The notes beneath the pieces are model-generated. The model was given only the letters and a program-made list of their open reading frames with translations, was not told the DNA's origin and ran no database searches. This document shows positions 33,282 through 42,474 of a stretch of DNA of 64,000 nt, one piece after another; positions within the stretch are counted from its first letter, which is position 1; every line of letters starts with the position of its first letter. The translations under genes were made by a program, and so were the position numbers. The stretch covers positions 124,001 to 188,000 of the forward strand of contig NZ_FOVT01000003.1 in assembly GCF_900115245.1 (NCBI RefSeq), given 5' to 3'. The DNA is from Mesorhizobium sp. NFR06. GTDB lineage: Bacteria > Pseudomonadota > Alphaproteobacteria > Rhizobiales > Rhizobiaceae.

Positions 33282-34763
33282 ATGAAACGTCTCAACCGAA
33301 CCATCGCGCTCTGCGCGGCACTCGCCCTGTTCACCGCTCTCAGCCCGGCACTCGCCGACGGCGTTGCCTATGTCAACAAGGGGCTTGTCGGCGTCGGCCG
33401 CATTCCGGCCAGCCAGAAGGACAAGTTCGGCGAGACTTTCGGTTCGGGTTCCGGGATGGCGATCGATACCAAGGGCTGGGCAAGGGACGGCGCCGGCTAC
33501 AAGGGCTCGCTCTGGCTGCTGCCGGATCGCGGCTACAACGTCGTCGGCACGACCGACTACCGCGCCCGCCTCAACACCATCGCGATCGAGCTGACCCCGA
33601 CGGCACCGGGTGCCGCGCCTGCCGCGGGACAGGAACAGTCGGGTGTCAAGGCGACGCTCGCCGACACGATGCTGCTGACCGACGACAAGGGCGCCGACAC
33701 CACCGGCCTGGATCCGTTGAACGGCGTGCGTCCCGCCGCCGGCGACATGCCGATCCTGCCGCAGGCCGACAACGGCAAGCTAGCGCTCGACGACGAGGCG
33801 ATCGTGCGCCTGCCCGATGGCACTATGTTCATCTCCGACGAATACGGCCCAAATATCTACCGCTTCTCGGCCGACGGCCGCCTGATGTCGGCGACGCAGC
33901 CGCCGGCCGCGCTGGTGCCGATGCGCCACGGCAAGCCGAACTTCGCTTCCGATAATCCCGGCCCGGGCGCGGCCGAACCGGATCCGAAGGATCCCGAGAC
34001 CGGGCGCCAGAACAACCAGGGCCTCGAAGGCATGTCGATGACGCCTGACGGCAAGTTCCTGATCGCCGTGCTGCAATCGGCGCCGCGCCAGGACGGCGGC
34101 GATTCCGGCACGACCCGGCAGAACACCCGGGCGCTGGTCTATGACGCCGCCGACCTCGCCCACCTCAGACTGGCGCACGAATATGTCGTGCCGCTGCCGG
34201 TGTTCAAGGACGCCAAGGGCAAGACCAAGGTCGCCGCGCAAAGCGAGATCGTGGCGCTGTCCGACAAGAGCTTCCTGATGCTGGCGCGCGACAGCGGCAA
34301 CGGCCAGGGCGTGAAGGGCGACGAGTCGCTCTACCGCAAGATCGAGATCGTCGACCTCTCCGGCGCCACCGATATCGCGGGCGGACCCTTCGACGCCGCC
34401 GACAAGCCGGTCGCGCCGAAGGGCGTGCTGGACCCGTCGGTGACGCCGGCCAAGCTTACCTCGTTCATCGACATCAACGACAAGGGCGAGCTCGGCCGCT
34501 TCGGCCTGCACAATGGCGCGCCGAACGACAAGAACAACCTCTCGGAGAAGTGGGAGGCGATGTCGCTGGTCAGTGTGCTCGATCCAAAACTGCCCGACGA
34601 CTATTTCCTGTTCGTCGCCAACGACAACGATTTCCTCACCCAGGACGGCTTCCAGGTCGGCGCGCCCTACAAGGCCGAGGACAGCGCCGACGTCGACACC
34701 ACCTTTCTGGTCTATCAGGTCACCCTGCCCGGTCTTTCGGGAAATACCGTCGCCGGTCAGTAA
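33282..34763 (+). CDS. Esterase-like activity of phytase family protein, secreted
   Basis: The protein has 493 residues. A Sec signal peptide (MKRLNRTIALCAALALFTAL through PALA, cleavage near residue 25) is followed by a beta-propeller-like domain of the Phytase-like family (GSGSGMAIDTKGW, LWLLPDRGYNVVGT, FISDEYGPNIYRFSADG, NNQGLEGMSMTPDGKFLIA). It is thought to hydrolyse phosphate or other esters in the periplasm, but no member I know fixes the substrate. The ATG at 33282 has AAGGGG upstream. It stands alone and ends in a terminator. Confidence 0.88.
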   Translation: MKRLNRTIALCAALALFTALSPALADGVAYVNKGLVGVGRIPASQKDKFGETFGSGSGMAIDTKGWARDGAGYKGSLWLLPDRGYNVVGTTDYRARLNTIAIELTPTAPGAAPAAGQEQSGVKATLADTMLLTDDKGADTTGLDPLNGVRPAAGDMPILPQADNGKLALDDEAIVRLPDGTMFISDEYGPNIYRFSADGRLMSATQPPAALVPMRHGKPNFASDNPGPGAAEPDPKDPETGRQNNQGLEGMSMTPDGKFLIAVLQSAPRQDGGDSGTTRQNTRALVYDAADLAHLRLAHEYVVPLPVFKDAKGKTKVAAQSEIVALSDKSFLMLARDSGNGQGVKGDESLYRKIEIVDLSGATDIAGGPFDAADKPVAPKGVLDPSVTPAKLTSFIDINDKGELGRFGLHNGAPNDKNNLSEKWEAMSLVSVLDPKLPDDYFLFVANDNDFLTQDGFQVGAPYKAEDSADVDTTFLVYQVTLPGLSGNTVAGQ

Positions 34764-34820
34764 GCGGTGACGGGCGGCTGCCCGTCATCCGGTCTGATCC
34801 TGAAAGGGATGCATGAACAT

Positions 34821-34857
34821 CGGGCCTGCGATAGCATCGCGGGCCCGCTTCATTTTT
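34821..34857 (+). terminator. Rho-independent terminator
   Basis: CGGGCC-tg-CGAT-agc-ATCG-c-GGGCCCG forms a two-part stem followed by CTTCATTTTT, 57 bp after the phytase-like gene and just before the MATE gene. Confidence 0.8.
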
Positions 34858-34867
34858 CGGTACCGCC

Positions 34868-36340
34868 ATGGATGACGAAAAGCCCAGTCGCCGGCGTGTC
34901 GGCGACCTGACCAGCGGCCCGATCCCGCGCACGCTGCTCTTGTTCGCTCTGCCGGTGCTTGGCTCCAACGTGCTGCAGTCGCTCAACGGCTCGATCAACG
35001 CCGTTTGGGTCGGCCGCTTTCTCGGCGAGGCGGCGCTGACGGCGACCTCCAACGCCAATCTGGTGCTGTTCCTGATCCTCGGCACCGTGTTCGGCATCGG
35101 CATGGCGGCGACGATCCTTGTGGCGCAGTCGGTCGGCGCCCGCGACCTGCTGGAGGCGAAGCGCATCGTCGGCACCAGCGCCACCTTCTTCTTCCTGGTC
35201 TCGGTGGTGTTCGCGGTCTGCGGCTGGATCTGGGTCGACGCCATCCTCACGGGGCTCGGCACGCCGGCGGATGCCTTGCCGCTGGCGCGGAGCTATCTGC
35301 GCATCATCTTCGTCGCCGTGCCGATGATGAACCTTTTGTCCTTCGTCATGACCGTGCTGCGCGGCGCCGGCGATTCGCGAACGCCGTTTGTCTTCATGGC
35401 GCTGGCGGTCGTCCTTGACGTCGTGCTCAATCCGCTGCTGATCCGAGGCATCGGTCCCTTCCCCGAGCTCGGCATCGCCGGTTCGGCCACCGCGACGCTT
35501 GTAGGCCAGACGGTGAGCGTGATCGCCATCCTGAGCGTGCTCTATGTCCGCAGGCATCCGCTTCGGCTGGCGGGCAGTGATCTGGCTTTGCTCAAGCCGG
35601 ACCCGGCGCTGCTGCGCATCGTCGTGTTCAAGGGCATTCCGATGGGCCTGCAGATGATCGTCATCTCGGCCGCCGCGCTGACCGTGATGGGCCTCGTCAA
35701 TTCGTATGGCTCGCAGGTCGCCGCCGCTTACGGCATCGCCGCGCAACTCTGGACCTATATCCAGATGCCGGCTCTCGCCATCGGCGCCGCGGTCTCCTCG
35801 ATGGCGGCGCAGAATGTCGGCGCCGGCCGTTGGGACCGCATCGGCAAGGTTGCGGCGTCGGGTGTCGGCTTCAACCTGGTGCTGACCGGCGCGCTGGTGG
35901 CACTGTTGTTCGTCTTCGACCGCGCGGTGCTGAGCCTTTTCCTCAGCACCGACAGCATCGCGATCGACATTGCCACCCATATCAACAAGGCGGCGTCCTG
36001 GTCGTTCATCCTGTTCGGCATCACCATCGTTCTGTTCGCCACGGTGCGCGCCACCGGCGCCGTCATGCCGCCGCTGATCATCCTGATCATCTCGGTACTG
36101 ATCGTGCGTACCGGCTTTGCCTATTTCTTCAGGAGCTGGATCGGTGAGGAGGCGCTGTGGTGGAGCTTTCCGGCGGGTTCGATCACGTCGCTGGTGCTTG
36201 CCGCCGCCTATTACCGCTTCGGCCGTTGGCGCACGATGCATATGATCGAGGACCGGCCGGCTGGCGGCGAGCCGCCGGACACCGGCCTCGGCGTGCCGCG
36301 CCAGCGCGCCCATCTCTCGCCCGAGACACCGAACGGGTGA
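34868..36340 (+). CDS. MATE family efflux transporter
   Basis: This 490-residue inner-membrane protein has about 12 membrane segments in two MatE repeats. Typical stretches are LPVLGSNVLQSLNGSINAVW, GRFLGEAALTATSNANL and, in the second repeat, IPMGLQMIVISAAALTVMGL. It exports drugs or metabolites in exchange for sodium or protons. The final ~30 residues are a polar cytoplasmic tail. It starts 11 bp after the T-run of the preceding terminator and is convergent with an MFS gene 15 bp away. No regulator is adjacent. Confidence 0.92.
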   Translation: MDDEKPSRRRVGDLTSGPIPRTLLLFALPVLGSNVLQSLNGSINAVWVGRFLGEAALTATSNANLVLFLILGTVFGIGMAATILVAQSVGARDLLEAKRIVGTSATFFFLVSVVFAVCGWIWVDAILTGLGTPADALPLARSYLRIIFVAVPMMNLLSFVMTVLRGAGDSRTPFVFMALAVVLDVVLNPLLIRGIGPFPELGIAGSATATLVGQTVSVIAILSVLYVRRHPLRLAGSDLALLKPDPALLRIVVFKGIPMGLQMIVISAAALTVMGLVNSYGSQVAAAYGIAAQLWTYIQMPALAIGAAVSSMAAQNVGAGRWDRIGKVAASGVGFNLVLTGALVALLFVFDRAVLSLFLSTDSIAIDIATHINKAASWSFILFGITIVLFATVRATGAVMPPLIILIISVLIVRTGFAYFFRSWIGEEALWWSFPAGSITSLVLAAAYYRFGRWRTMHMIEDRPAGGEPPDTGLGVPRQRAHLSPETPNG

Positions 36341-36355
36341 GGCGATCGCCTCGGA

Positions 36356-37564
36356 CTACCGCGCGTATTTGGCGCCGAACCCCAGCGCAACCAGCGAGAA
36401 GACCGTGATCATGCCGGCAAAGGCCAGGCTTGCCGTCGTCGCATTCGTCAGGCTCGACAGGACGCCGATGCCGATCACCGGCAGCGCATTGCCGCAGAAG
36501 CAGCAGATGAAGAAGGCCGACACGACCTCGGCGCGGCGGTCTGCGGGCGCGATCTGGTTCACCACTTGCAGGCCGCCGCGATAGCCAAGCGCCGCCGCCA
36601 CGCCGCAGATCGCCGTCGCGGCGATCATGAGCGCCATCGAGGCGTAGACCTGCGCTGCCACGATCAGCGCCACGGTCGGGATCATCAGCACCAGCGCGGC
36701 GAGCATGATGGAGCGGCTGGACAGCCATGCGGTGCCGACAATGGTCGCTGCCGCCACGATCGACAGTTCAAAAAACAACCCGCCGGCTTCGGCATGATTG
36801 GTCGCATGGAGCTGCTGCGCCAGGATGCTCGGCGCCAGCGCCGCGTAGAAACCGACCAGCGCCATGGCGCCGAAGCCGGTCACGGCCGGCGCGACGAATT
36901 GCGCGCGAATGTCCTCGGGGACCGAAAGCCGCGGCCGCATCGAGACATCGGAAAGTGTCCCGGGCCTGGAGATCGTTTCCTGCGTCCGCCAGATCAGCAG
37001 CGTGACCAGCGCAAGCAGGACAAGATAGGCACCGAATGTCAGCCGGAGCGGCCAGGGTGCATATTGGGCGAGCAGCCCGGACAGTAGCGCGCCGCCCCCG
37101 AGACCGACGAAGTTGGTGCTGGTGGCAATTATGGCGGCGCGCGACTTGTCCTTGCCCTCGATCAGTTCGGCAAGCCAGGCAGTGCCGGTTCCCGCGCCGA
37201 TCCCGATGCCGAGTCCGCTCAAGATGCGGGCGATGTCGAGCCAGGCGAGGTTTTCTGCGAAGAGGAAAAACAGCGCGCTGACCACGGCGACGGCCATTGC
37301 CGCCATGGCCGCCGGACGGCGGCCAATGGCATCCGACAGCCTGCCGAAAAACAGCAGCGCCGCCAGATTGCCGACCACGTAGACGGCATAGACCAGCGTC
37401 AACGTAATCTGCGAGAAGCCGAAGGCCTGCTTGTAGATCACATAGAGCGGTGTCAGCGCCGTGCTGCCGGCAAAAAGCGCGGCGATCATCGCCGCGACGG
37501 CGGCCATCGCGGCGGCGCCGCCGAGCCCATTTTCGCGCGTCATGGTTTGAATGTCGCTGGTCAT
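36356..37564 (-). CDS. MFS transporter
   Basis: This 402-residue inner-membrane protein has about 12 hydrophobic segments. The motif GRLSDAIGRRPAAMAAM between segments 2 and 3 is MFS motif A. It belongs to the general drug/metabolite exporter type with no subfamily signature that I can name. The start at 37564 (MTSDIQTM) is chosen over 37594 because of the GGAGG-like sequence upstream. It forms no operon. The substrate is unknown. Confidence 0.88.
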   Translation of the reverse strand: MTSDIQTMTRENGLGGAAAMAAVAAMIAALFAGSTALTPLYVIYKQAFGFSQITLTLVYAVYVVGNLAALLFFGRLSDAIGRRPAAMAAMAVAVVSALFFLFAENLAWLDIARILSGLGIGIGAGTGTAWLAELIEGKDKSRAAIIATSTNFVGLGGGALLSGLLAQYAPWPLRLTFGAYLVLLALVTLLIWRTQETISRPGTLSDVSMRPRLSVPEDIRAQFVAPAVTGFGAMALVGFYAALAPSILAQQLHATNHAEAGGLFFELSIVAAATIVGTAWLSSRSIMLAALVLMIPTVALIVAAQVYASMALMIAATAICGVAAALGYRGGLQVVNQIAPADRRAEVVSAFFICCFCGNALPVIGIGVLSSLTNATTASLAFAGMITVFSLVALGFGAKYAR

Positions 37565-37702
37565 GGCGACCTCCGCTGGTTGTAGCCCCAACACCCATGT
37601 AATGGCGCTGTTCCGCCTGCCGAACGCGCTCCTGACAATTCTGGCAGGATGGTCAGGCGCGTCTTCATCCCGTAACCTCCGTCAACCGACGAGGGAGGAA
37701 GC

Positions 37703-38278
37703 ATGGGCAAGGGACGGGTAGAGGCTTTCACCGATGGCGTGGTCGCGATCATCATCACCATCATGGTGCTGGATTTGAAAGTCCCGCACGGTGAGGACTT
37801 CTCCACGCTTTTGCCGCAGTGGCCGATCTTCCTCAGCTACGTGCTGTCCTTCATCAATGTCGGCATCTACTGGAACAACCTGCACAACATGTTCCACACC
37901 GTGCAGCGCGTCGACGGCCGCGTCCTGTGGGCCAATCTCAACCTTCTGTTCTGGCTGTCGCTAATGCCGGTGACCACGGCCTTCATGGGGGAAAACGATT
38001 TCGCTCCGGCGCCCGTGGCCGTCTACGGTATCGACCTGGTGCTTTGCGCCGTTGCCTATACCATTCTGGTCGTCAAGCTGCGCCATCTGCACGGCGCCGA
38101 CACGACCTTCGCCAAGGCAGTGGGCCGCGACAACAAAGGCAAGATTTCGTTGGCGCTCTACATCATTGCCGTGCTGCTCAGTTTCTTCAACCAGTGGGTC
38201 AGCGTGGCTATCTACGTGCTTGTGGCAACGATCTGGTTCGTGCCCGACAAGCGTTTTGAGAGACTGATCGAAAAATAG
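37703..38278 (+). CDS. TMEM175/DUF1211 family membrane protein, possible potassium channel
   Basis: The protein has 191 residues with six hydrophobic segments. The first reads GRVEAFTDGVVAIIITIMVL, which carries the R-x-x-A-F-(S/T)-D signature of TMEM175. Bacterial members form tetrameric potassium-leak channels without a classic selectivity filter. A GAGGGAGGA ribosome site lies just before the ATG. It ends 3 bp from a convergent small gene. Channel activity is a family-level inference. Confidence 0.88.
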   Translation: MGKGRVEAFTDGVVAIIITIMVLDLKVPHGEDFSTLLPQWPIFLSYVLSFINVGIYWNNLHNMFHTVQRVDGRVLWANLNLLFWLSLMPVTTAFMGENDFAPAPVAVYGIDLVLCAVAYTILVVKLRHLHGADTTFAKAVGRDNKGKISLALYIIAVLLSFFNQWVSVAIYVLVATIWFVPDKRFERLIEK

Positions 38279-38281
38279 AAC

Positions 38282-38563
38282 TTACTTCCGCATCGCTTTC
38301 AGCTTTTCCGCCACGGAAGCGGCAAGATCGGCATAACGCTCCTCGAGCCGTTCAGCCGCCTTGATGATTGCGAAGTCATGGCCGAACTTCTCCAACGCGA
38401 GCCGCAGCTTCTCGGCGAATTCCGCCTGCTTTTCCAGCGCCGCAAACAGCGTTTTCACCTGCGCCTCGCTGATGTCGGGATTGTCGAGCATCTTCGGCAC
38501 CTCGCGCCCCATCTGGTCGCCGTTGGCGGTCTGCTCCTTCAGGATTCCGATCCAGTCGGTCAA
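38282..38563 (-). CDS. Small helical hypothetical protein
   Basis: I do not recognise this 93-residue protein. It starts at a TTG (38561-38563) with AAGGAG 8 nt upstream and reads MTDWIGILKEQTANGDQMGR. The body is strongly amphipathic and helical, with coiled-coil character (FAALEKQAEFAEKLRLALEK, AAERLEERYADLAASVAEKL). There is no signal or membrane segment. It is convergent with the TMEM175-like gene; upstream of its start lies the 23-bp tandem array. Confidence 0.65.
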   Translation of the reverse strand: MTDWIGILKEQTANGDQMGREVPKMLDNPDISEAQVKTLFAALEKQAEFAEKLRLALEKFGHDFAIIKAAERLEERYADLAASVAEKLKAMRK

Positions 38564-38610
38564 ATGCCGAACTCCTTTTTCAGGGCACCATGCGCGGCGG
38601 GCGCCGCCAT

Positions 38611-38746
38611 GGTCAACCCGTTGTCGGCGCCATGGTCAACCCGTTGCCGTCGTCGCGGTCAACCCGTTGCCGCCGTCGCGATCAACCAGTTGCCGCCGTC
38701 GCGGTCAACCAGTTGCAGCTATCGCGGTCAACGTTGCCGCGGTCGC
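38611..38746. repeat. Tandem array, six copies of a 23-bp unit
   Basis: The unit is GGTCAACCCGTTGCCGCCGTCGC, with starts at 38611, 38634, 38657, 38680, 38703 and 38726. The first five are exactly 23 bp and the last is 21 bp. Copies differ at a few positions (CCC or CCA before GTTG; the CCGCCGTC segment varies). Since 23 is not a multiple of 3, the array is unlikely to encode protein. It fills the gap between two divergent genes. Confidence 0.93.
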
Positions 38747-38827
38747 GGCCACCCATTCGGACGAACCAGCCTTGCCTCGGCGGCGCTCGGCGTTAAGTTC
38801 GGCCCGACCCGAACAAGGATAGAGATC

Positions 38828-39694
38828 ATGACCAGCGACGCCGAAATCCAGACCGCCCTGCCCGCTTTCGCCTCCGGCAATGTCGCCGTGATCACCGGCA
38901 GCGCCAGCGGTATCGGCCTTGCCGCCGCGAAACGGTTCGCGGCGATGGGCATGAAGACGGTGCTTGCCGACATCGGCGGGGTGCGTCTCGACCAGGCGAG
39001 ACAGGCCGTCGCGGCGATTGCCGGCGACGATGCCGTCCTTCCGATCCCGACCGACGTCTCGAAGGCAGAGGACGTCGACCGGCTGGCGGAACTGGCTCAC
39101 GATGCCTTCGGCGCGGTTTCCGTGCTGATGAACAATGCCGGCGTCGGCAACAATCCGGGCAAGCCGTGGGAGAACCGCGACGCCTGGAAGCAGCTGCTGG
39201 ACATCAATTTCTGGGGCGTCGTGCATGGTGTCGAGGCCTTCGCGCCGCGCATGCTGGCCACCGGAAGGCCGGGCCTGATCGTCAACACCGGATCCAAGCA
39301 GGGCATCACCACGCCGCCCGGCAACCTCGCCTACAACGTCTCCAAGGCCGGCGTGAAGACTTTTACCGAAGGGCTGGCGCATGCGCTGCGCAACGAACCT
39401 GGCGCGAACATATCGGCGCATCTGCTGATCCCGGGCTTCACCTATACCGGCCTGACCGAAGGCGCGACGGAAAAACCCGCCGGCGCCTGGACCGGCGAGC
39501 AGGTGATCGATTTCATGCTGGCATCGCTGCTGGACGATGACTTTTACATCCTGTGCCCGGACAACGAGGTCGCGCGGCCGATGGATGAAAAGCGCATGGC
39601 CTGGGCGATCGGCGACATCATCGAGAACCGCCCCGCCTTGTCGCGCTGGCACCCCGATCACAAGGACGCGTTCGCGGCGTTCATGCGCCGCTGA
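38828..39694 (+). CDS. SDR family NAD(P)-dependent oxidoreductase
   Basis: This 288-residue short-chain dehydrogenase has the cofactor motif TGSASGIG (about 22-29), the structural motif NNAGVG, a catalytic Ser in VNTGSKQG and the Y-x-x-x-K pair in YNVSKAG. The C-terminal ~60 residues (WTGEQVIDFMLASLLDDDFY, NEVARPMDEKRM) are a longer cap than in classical members. The ATG at 38828 follows AAGGA; the longer frame upstream runs into the tandem array and is rejected. The substrate is unknown. Confidence 0.9.
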   Translation: MTSDAEIQTALPAFASGNVAVITGSASGIGLAAAKRFAAMGMKTVLADIGGVRLDQARQAVAAIAGDDAVLPIPTDVSKAEDVDRLAELAHDAFGAVSVLMNNAGVGNNPGKPWENRDAWKQLLDINFWGVVHGVEAFAPRMLATGRPGLIVNTGSKQGITTPPGNLAYNVSKAGVKTFTEGLAHALRNEPGANISAHLLIPGFTYTGLTEGATEKPAGAWTGEQVIDFMLASLLDDDFYILCPDNEVARPMDEKRMAWAIGDIIENRPALSRWHPDHKDAFAAFMRR

Positions 39695-39712
39695 GGACCT
39701 GGAGCGGACCGC

Positions 39713-40144
39713 TCAGGCGGCCGCTTTCTTCTTGGAGCCGGTCTTGCCCGCCACCGCCTTCTTGGCCGCGGCCTCGGCGATCTTGCGATCGTGCCGTTTC
39801 GCCGCCGCCTCGCATTTGGCGCGAATTTCCTCGACCTCCGATTCCGTCAGGTGTTCGATGCCGATGAAGTTATTGTGGGCGCGGCTGACCCTGATCAGCT
39901 CGTCGAGCTTGGCCTGGATCGCCGCGCCGTCGCGATTCTGAGTGTTCTGGATCAGGAACACCATCAGGAAGGTGATGATGGTGGTGCCGGTGTTGATGAC
40001 GAGTTGCCAGGTGTCCGAAAATCCGAACATCGGACCGCTTGCTGCCCATGCAACCACGATCAGCATGCAGACGGCAAAGATTGACGGCATTCCGGCCAGA
40101 TGCGCCACCCGATTGGCAATGCTGGTGAAAAGTTTCTCGACCAT
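39713..40144 (-). CDS. Low-affinity iron permease family protein
   Basis: This 143-residue membrane protein has two hydrophobic segments (SIFAVCMLIVVAWAASGPMF, TTIITFLMVFLIQ) followed by the conserved NTQNRDGAAIQAKLDELIR, which I recognise from the low-affinity iron permease (Fet4-like) family. The C-terminus is Lys/Ala-rich (KKAVAGKTGSKKKAAA). Iron transport by the bacterial members is not established. The start at 40144 (MVEKLFTS) is chosen because the upstream codons look non-coding. Confidence 0.85.
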   Translation of the reverse strand: MVEKLFTSIANRVAHLAGMPSIFAVCMLIVVAWAASGPMFGFSDTWQLVINTGTTIITFLMVFLIQNTQNRDGAAIQAKLDELIRVSRAHNNFIGIEHLTESEVEEIRAKCEAAAKRHDRKIAEAAAKKAVAGKTGSKKKAAA

Positions 40145-40361
40145 GCAATCCCTCGAACAGCCGCAGGAGCGCGGCGTTTCCGAAGAAACAAGCTGTGGCC
40201 TCTCCGGGTTCCCGCCGAACGAATTGTTCTGCCGACACGTGCCTGCAATCATGTGCACGCAGAAAGCATGGGCATGCGACAAGACACCTTATCCGTTTGT
40301 CGCCATAGTGCCGGTACAGGCAAACGCCTGTTCCTTCCGCTTTACGGCGGTTTACCTCCAG

Positions 40362-40427
40362 CCCCTTCCGCTGCGCCACCCCCGCATGGCGGAAGGGGCA
40401 ACCCGCCTGAACCGAGGCTTGGCCTCG
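40362..40427. repeat. Composite inverted-repeat element
   Basis: CCCCTTCCGC (40362-40371) pairs with GCGGAAGGGG (40389-40398), and CGAGGC-ttg-GCCTCG follows at 40413-40427. The element lies in the 319-bp gap 40145-40463 downstream of the acetyltransferase. It may act as a transcript-end structure or be another dispersed Rhizobiales repeat. The rest of the gap shows nothing recognisable. Confidence 0.5.
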
Positions 40428-40463
40428 CCTGGACTCCTTCAACGCCGCATCGGGTAACCAGCC

Positions 40464-41105
40464 TCAGGCCGGATCGTTTTCCCAGCGATCGAGGAAGGCC
40501 TCGATCGGCATGGCCTGCATGTCGGGGATTGCCCTGGCCAGTTTCTCGGGCGCCCAGTCCCACCAGGCGAGGGTCTCGATGCGCGCCGCCACGTCGGCGC
40601 GGAACCGCAGGCGCAACGGCTTTGCCGGAATGCCGGCGACGATTGTGTAGGGTGCAACGTCGTGCGTCACCACGGCATTGGCGCCGATGACGGCACCATT
40701 GCCGATCGTGACACCCGGCACGATGACCGCGCCATGGCCGATCCAGACATCGTGGCCGACATTGACCGCTTTCGCCTGCCGCCGCGCGCGAAATTGCGTG
40801 TCCACCCCCAGCCAGCGGAAATACTCGTTCGGGCGGTAGCTGACCTTGTGCTGCGTCAGCCGCTCGATCGGATGTTCGAGAGCGTTGATGCGGCTGTTGG
40901 CGGCGATCGAGCAGAACTTGCCGATCGTCGTATAGATGGCTTCCGAATGACGCTCGAAATAGGAAAAGTCGCCGACCGTCACCTCGCGTAGGATCACCCG
41001 CTCGCCGACCGAGGCATAGCGGCCGAGCTTGCATGCCTTCAACTCCGCGGTCGGATGGATGCGCGGCTCGGCGTCCTTGAGAATGAGGTTTTCGGGGCGG
41101 TTCAT
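40464..41105 (-). CDS. Hexapeptide-repeat acetyltransferase (DapH/phosphonate-associated type)
   Basis: This 213-residue protein is a left-handed beta-helix with hexapeptide turns (LGRYASVGERVILREVTVGD, VGHDVWIGHGAVIVPGVTIG, GAVIGANAVVTHDVAPY) and the active-site His region of xenobiotic/chloramphenicol-type acetyltransferases. The ending AWWDWAPEKLARAIPDMQAM resembles the hexapeptide transferase often found with phn (phosphonate) genes, but no phn gene is next to it. It is probably a trimer using acetyl-CoA. The acceptor is unknown. Confidence 0.87.
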   Translation of the reverse strand: MNRPENLILKDAEPRIHPTAELKACKLGRYASVGERVILREVTVGDFSYFERHSEAIYTTIGKFCSIAANSRINALEHPIERLTQHKVSYRPNEYFRWLGVDTQFRARRQAKAVNVGHDVWIGHGAVIVPGVTIGNGAVIGANAVVTHDVAPYTIVAGIPAKPLRLRFRADVAARIETLAWWDWAPEKLARAIPDMQAMPIEAFLDRWENDPA

Positions 41106-41176
41106 GGCGCGGCTTTACGCCCGCCGGAACCACCTCGCAAGCCGGGACCGGTTTTGGCCCGGGCCGATCGAAGAGA

Positions 41177-41662
41177 CTATTGCGGCTTGCCCTTCGTCCA
41201 CACCACGTTCTGGCCGTAGAGCGGCACGGTCGTGACCGACATCTTCGCCGAGCCGTTCTGCACCTGGCGCGAATGCGACAGGTAGATCAGCGTCTCGTTC
41301 TTCTTGTCGTAGATGCGGTTCACCACCTGCTTCTTCCAGATCAGGCTGAGACCCTGTTTGAAGACTTCCTCACCGCCCTCACTGACGTCGATATCGCCGA
41401 TGGTGATCGGCCCGGTCTGGCGGCAGGAGATCGAGGAATCGGAAGGATCCTCGAACCAGTTGCCCTTATGCAGGCGGTCGATGATGCTGCGGTCGAAATA
41501 GGCGACATGGCAGGTGACGCCGTCGACCTTCGGGTCCTTGATCGCGTCGATCATGATGTCGTTGCCAACCCAGTCGACACCCACTTTGCCCACCTCGTCG
41601 GCCATGGCCGCGCCGGTGATCAAGGCAAGACACGCGGCGAATAAGCCGGTCAGTTTTCGCAA
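41177..41662 (-). CDS. creA: CreA family periplasmic protein
   Basis: The protein has 161 residues. A Sec signal peptide (LTGLFAACLALITGAAMA, cleavage near residue 21) is followed by the conserved CreA body (GVDWVGNDIMIDAIKDPKVD, VTCHVAYFDR, ISCRQTGPI), with two cysteines. The start is TTG (41660-41662) with a strong GAGGAGG 6 nt upstream, which gives the signal peptide its proper N-terminus; the longer frame upstream is rejected. In E. coli creA sits beside the creBCD response system, but its biochemical role is unknown; no creBCD is here. Confidence 0.9.
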   Translation of the reverse strand: MRKLTGLFAACLALITGAAMADEVGKVGVDWVGNDIMIDAIKDPKVDGVTCHVAYFDRSIIDRLHKGNWFEDPSDSSISCRQTGPITIGDIDVSEGGEEVFKQGLSLIWKKQVVNRIYDKKNETLIYLSHSRQVQNGSAKMSVTTVPLYGQNVVWTKGKPQ

Positions 41663-41750
41663 GGAAGCCTCCTCGGTTCGCGTTTGCCGACCACAGGTGG
41701 GATAAGGGCATGGCGTTTGCAAGACGATCGACAGCGCTCGCGCCGTGCAA

Positions 41751-42257
41751 CTACGCCTGGCGGAACGCCAGCATCTGGCGCAGCACGTTCGTCTTGAGGA
41801 CAAAGTGCTGAACCATCGCGCCGGCAATGTGCAGCAGGACCACGTAGAGCAGGATGTCCTTGCCGAGCACATGCAGCCGCCCTGCGCCCGGTACTGCAAG
41901 AAACCAGGCTGCGGCCCCCGAAATCGGCACCGCGAAAATGAGCGCGTAGATCACGAGATGCGTTGCCCTGGCGAGGAGCCGCAGCGCCGGGTGTTCCATG
42001 CCCGAAACCGGCGGGACGCCGCGCGTCGCCCGCAGCCACAGCCGCCACGCAGCCAAGGCCAGCACCGCAAGGCCGAGCACGACGTGCATGTAGGCCAGCG
42101 ACCAGTCGCCGGCGGCGGCTTCCTGCCCGCGGCGCAGCGCGCGCCATACATGCTCCATGCCGTCATGGGCCAGGAACTGAACCAGGATCAGCGCGGCTAT
42201 GCTCCAATGCAGCCAGACCTGGGTCCTCGAATAGGACGCTGCAGGCATATTGGACAT
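41751..42257 (-). CDS. Cytochrome b561-family di-haem membrane protein
   Basis: This 168-residue protein has four membrane segments. Haem-ligand histidines are plausible in VWLHWSIAALI, MHVVLGLAVLALAAWRLWLR, THLVIYALIFAVPISG and LHIAGAMVQHFVLK. This is the layout of bacterial cytochrome b561 (CybB), which oxidises quinol and can pass electrons to superoxide. The start at 42257 has GGAGGGA upstream. It is divergent from the SCO gene. Confidence 0.9.
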   Translation of the reverse strand: MSNMPAASYSRTQVWLHWSIAALILVQFLAHDGMEHVWRALRRGQEAAAGDWSLAYMHVVLGLAVLALAAWRLWLRATRGVPPVSGMEHPALRLLARATHLVIYALIFAVPISGAAAWFLAVPGAGRLHVLGKDILLYVVLLHIAGAMVQHFVLKTNVLRQMLAFRQA

Positions 42258-42474
42258 TACAGGTCCCTCCATCGTCAAAGGCTCATGGAAGATAGTTTGG
42301 AAGCGAGGCCGGTCAAATTAACGATCGGTAAGGCGCCCATTGCACCGTCGGCCCGTCCAACTGGTTGCGGCAACGCGACATCTTTGCGCGCGCGGCGTCG
42401 AACCGCTAAGACTCAGCGCCAAATCGCCTGCAACACCGCCCGATGGGCCAGGCAACAATGACGGATACCTTCAG

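Noticed and set aside
34850-36313. 487-codon minus-strand frame opposite the MATE gene
   Set aside because: The sense strand has a full MATE protein; the antisense product is low-complexity, charged and without any domain.
38611-38746. Considered as a CRISPR array
   Set aside because: The 23-bp units are directly adjacent with no unique spacers and no cas genes nearby; it is a simple tandem repeat.
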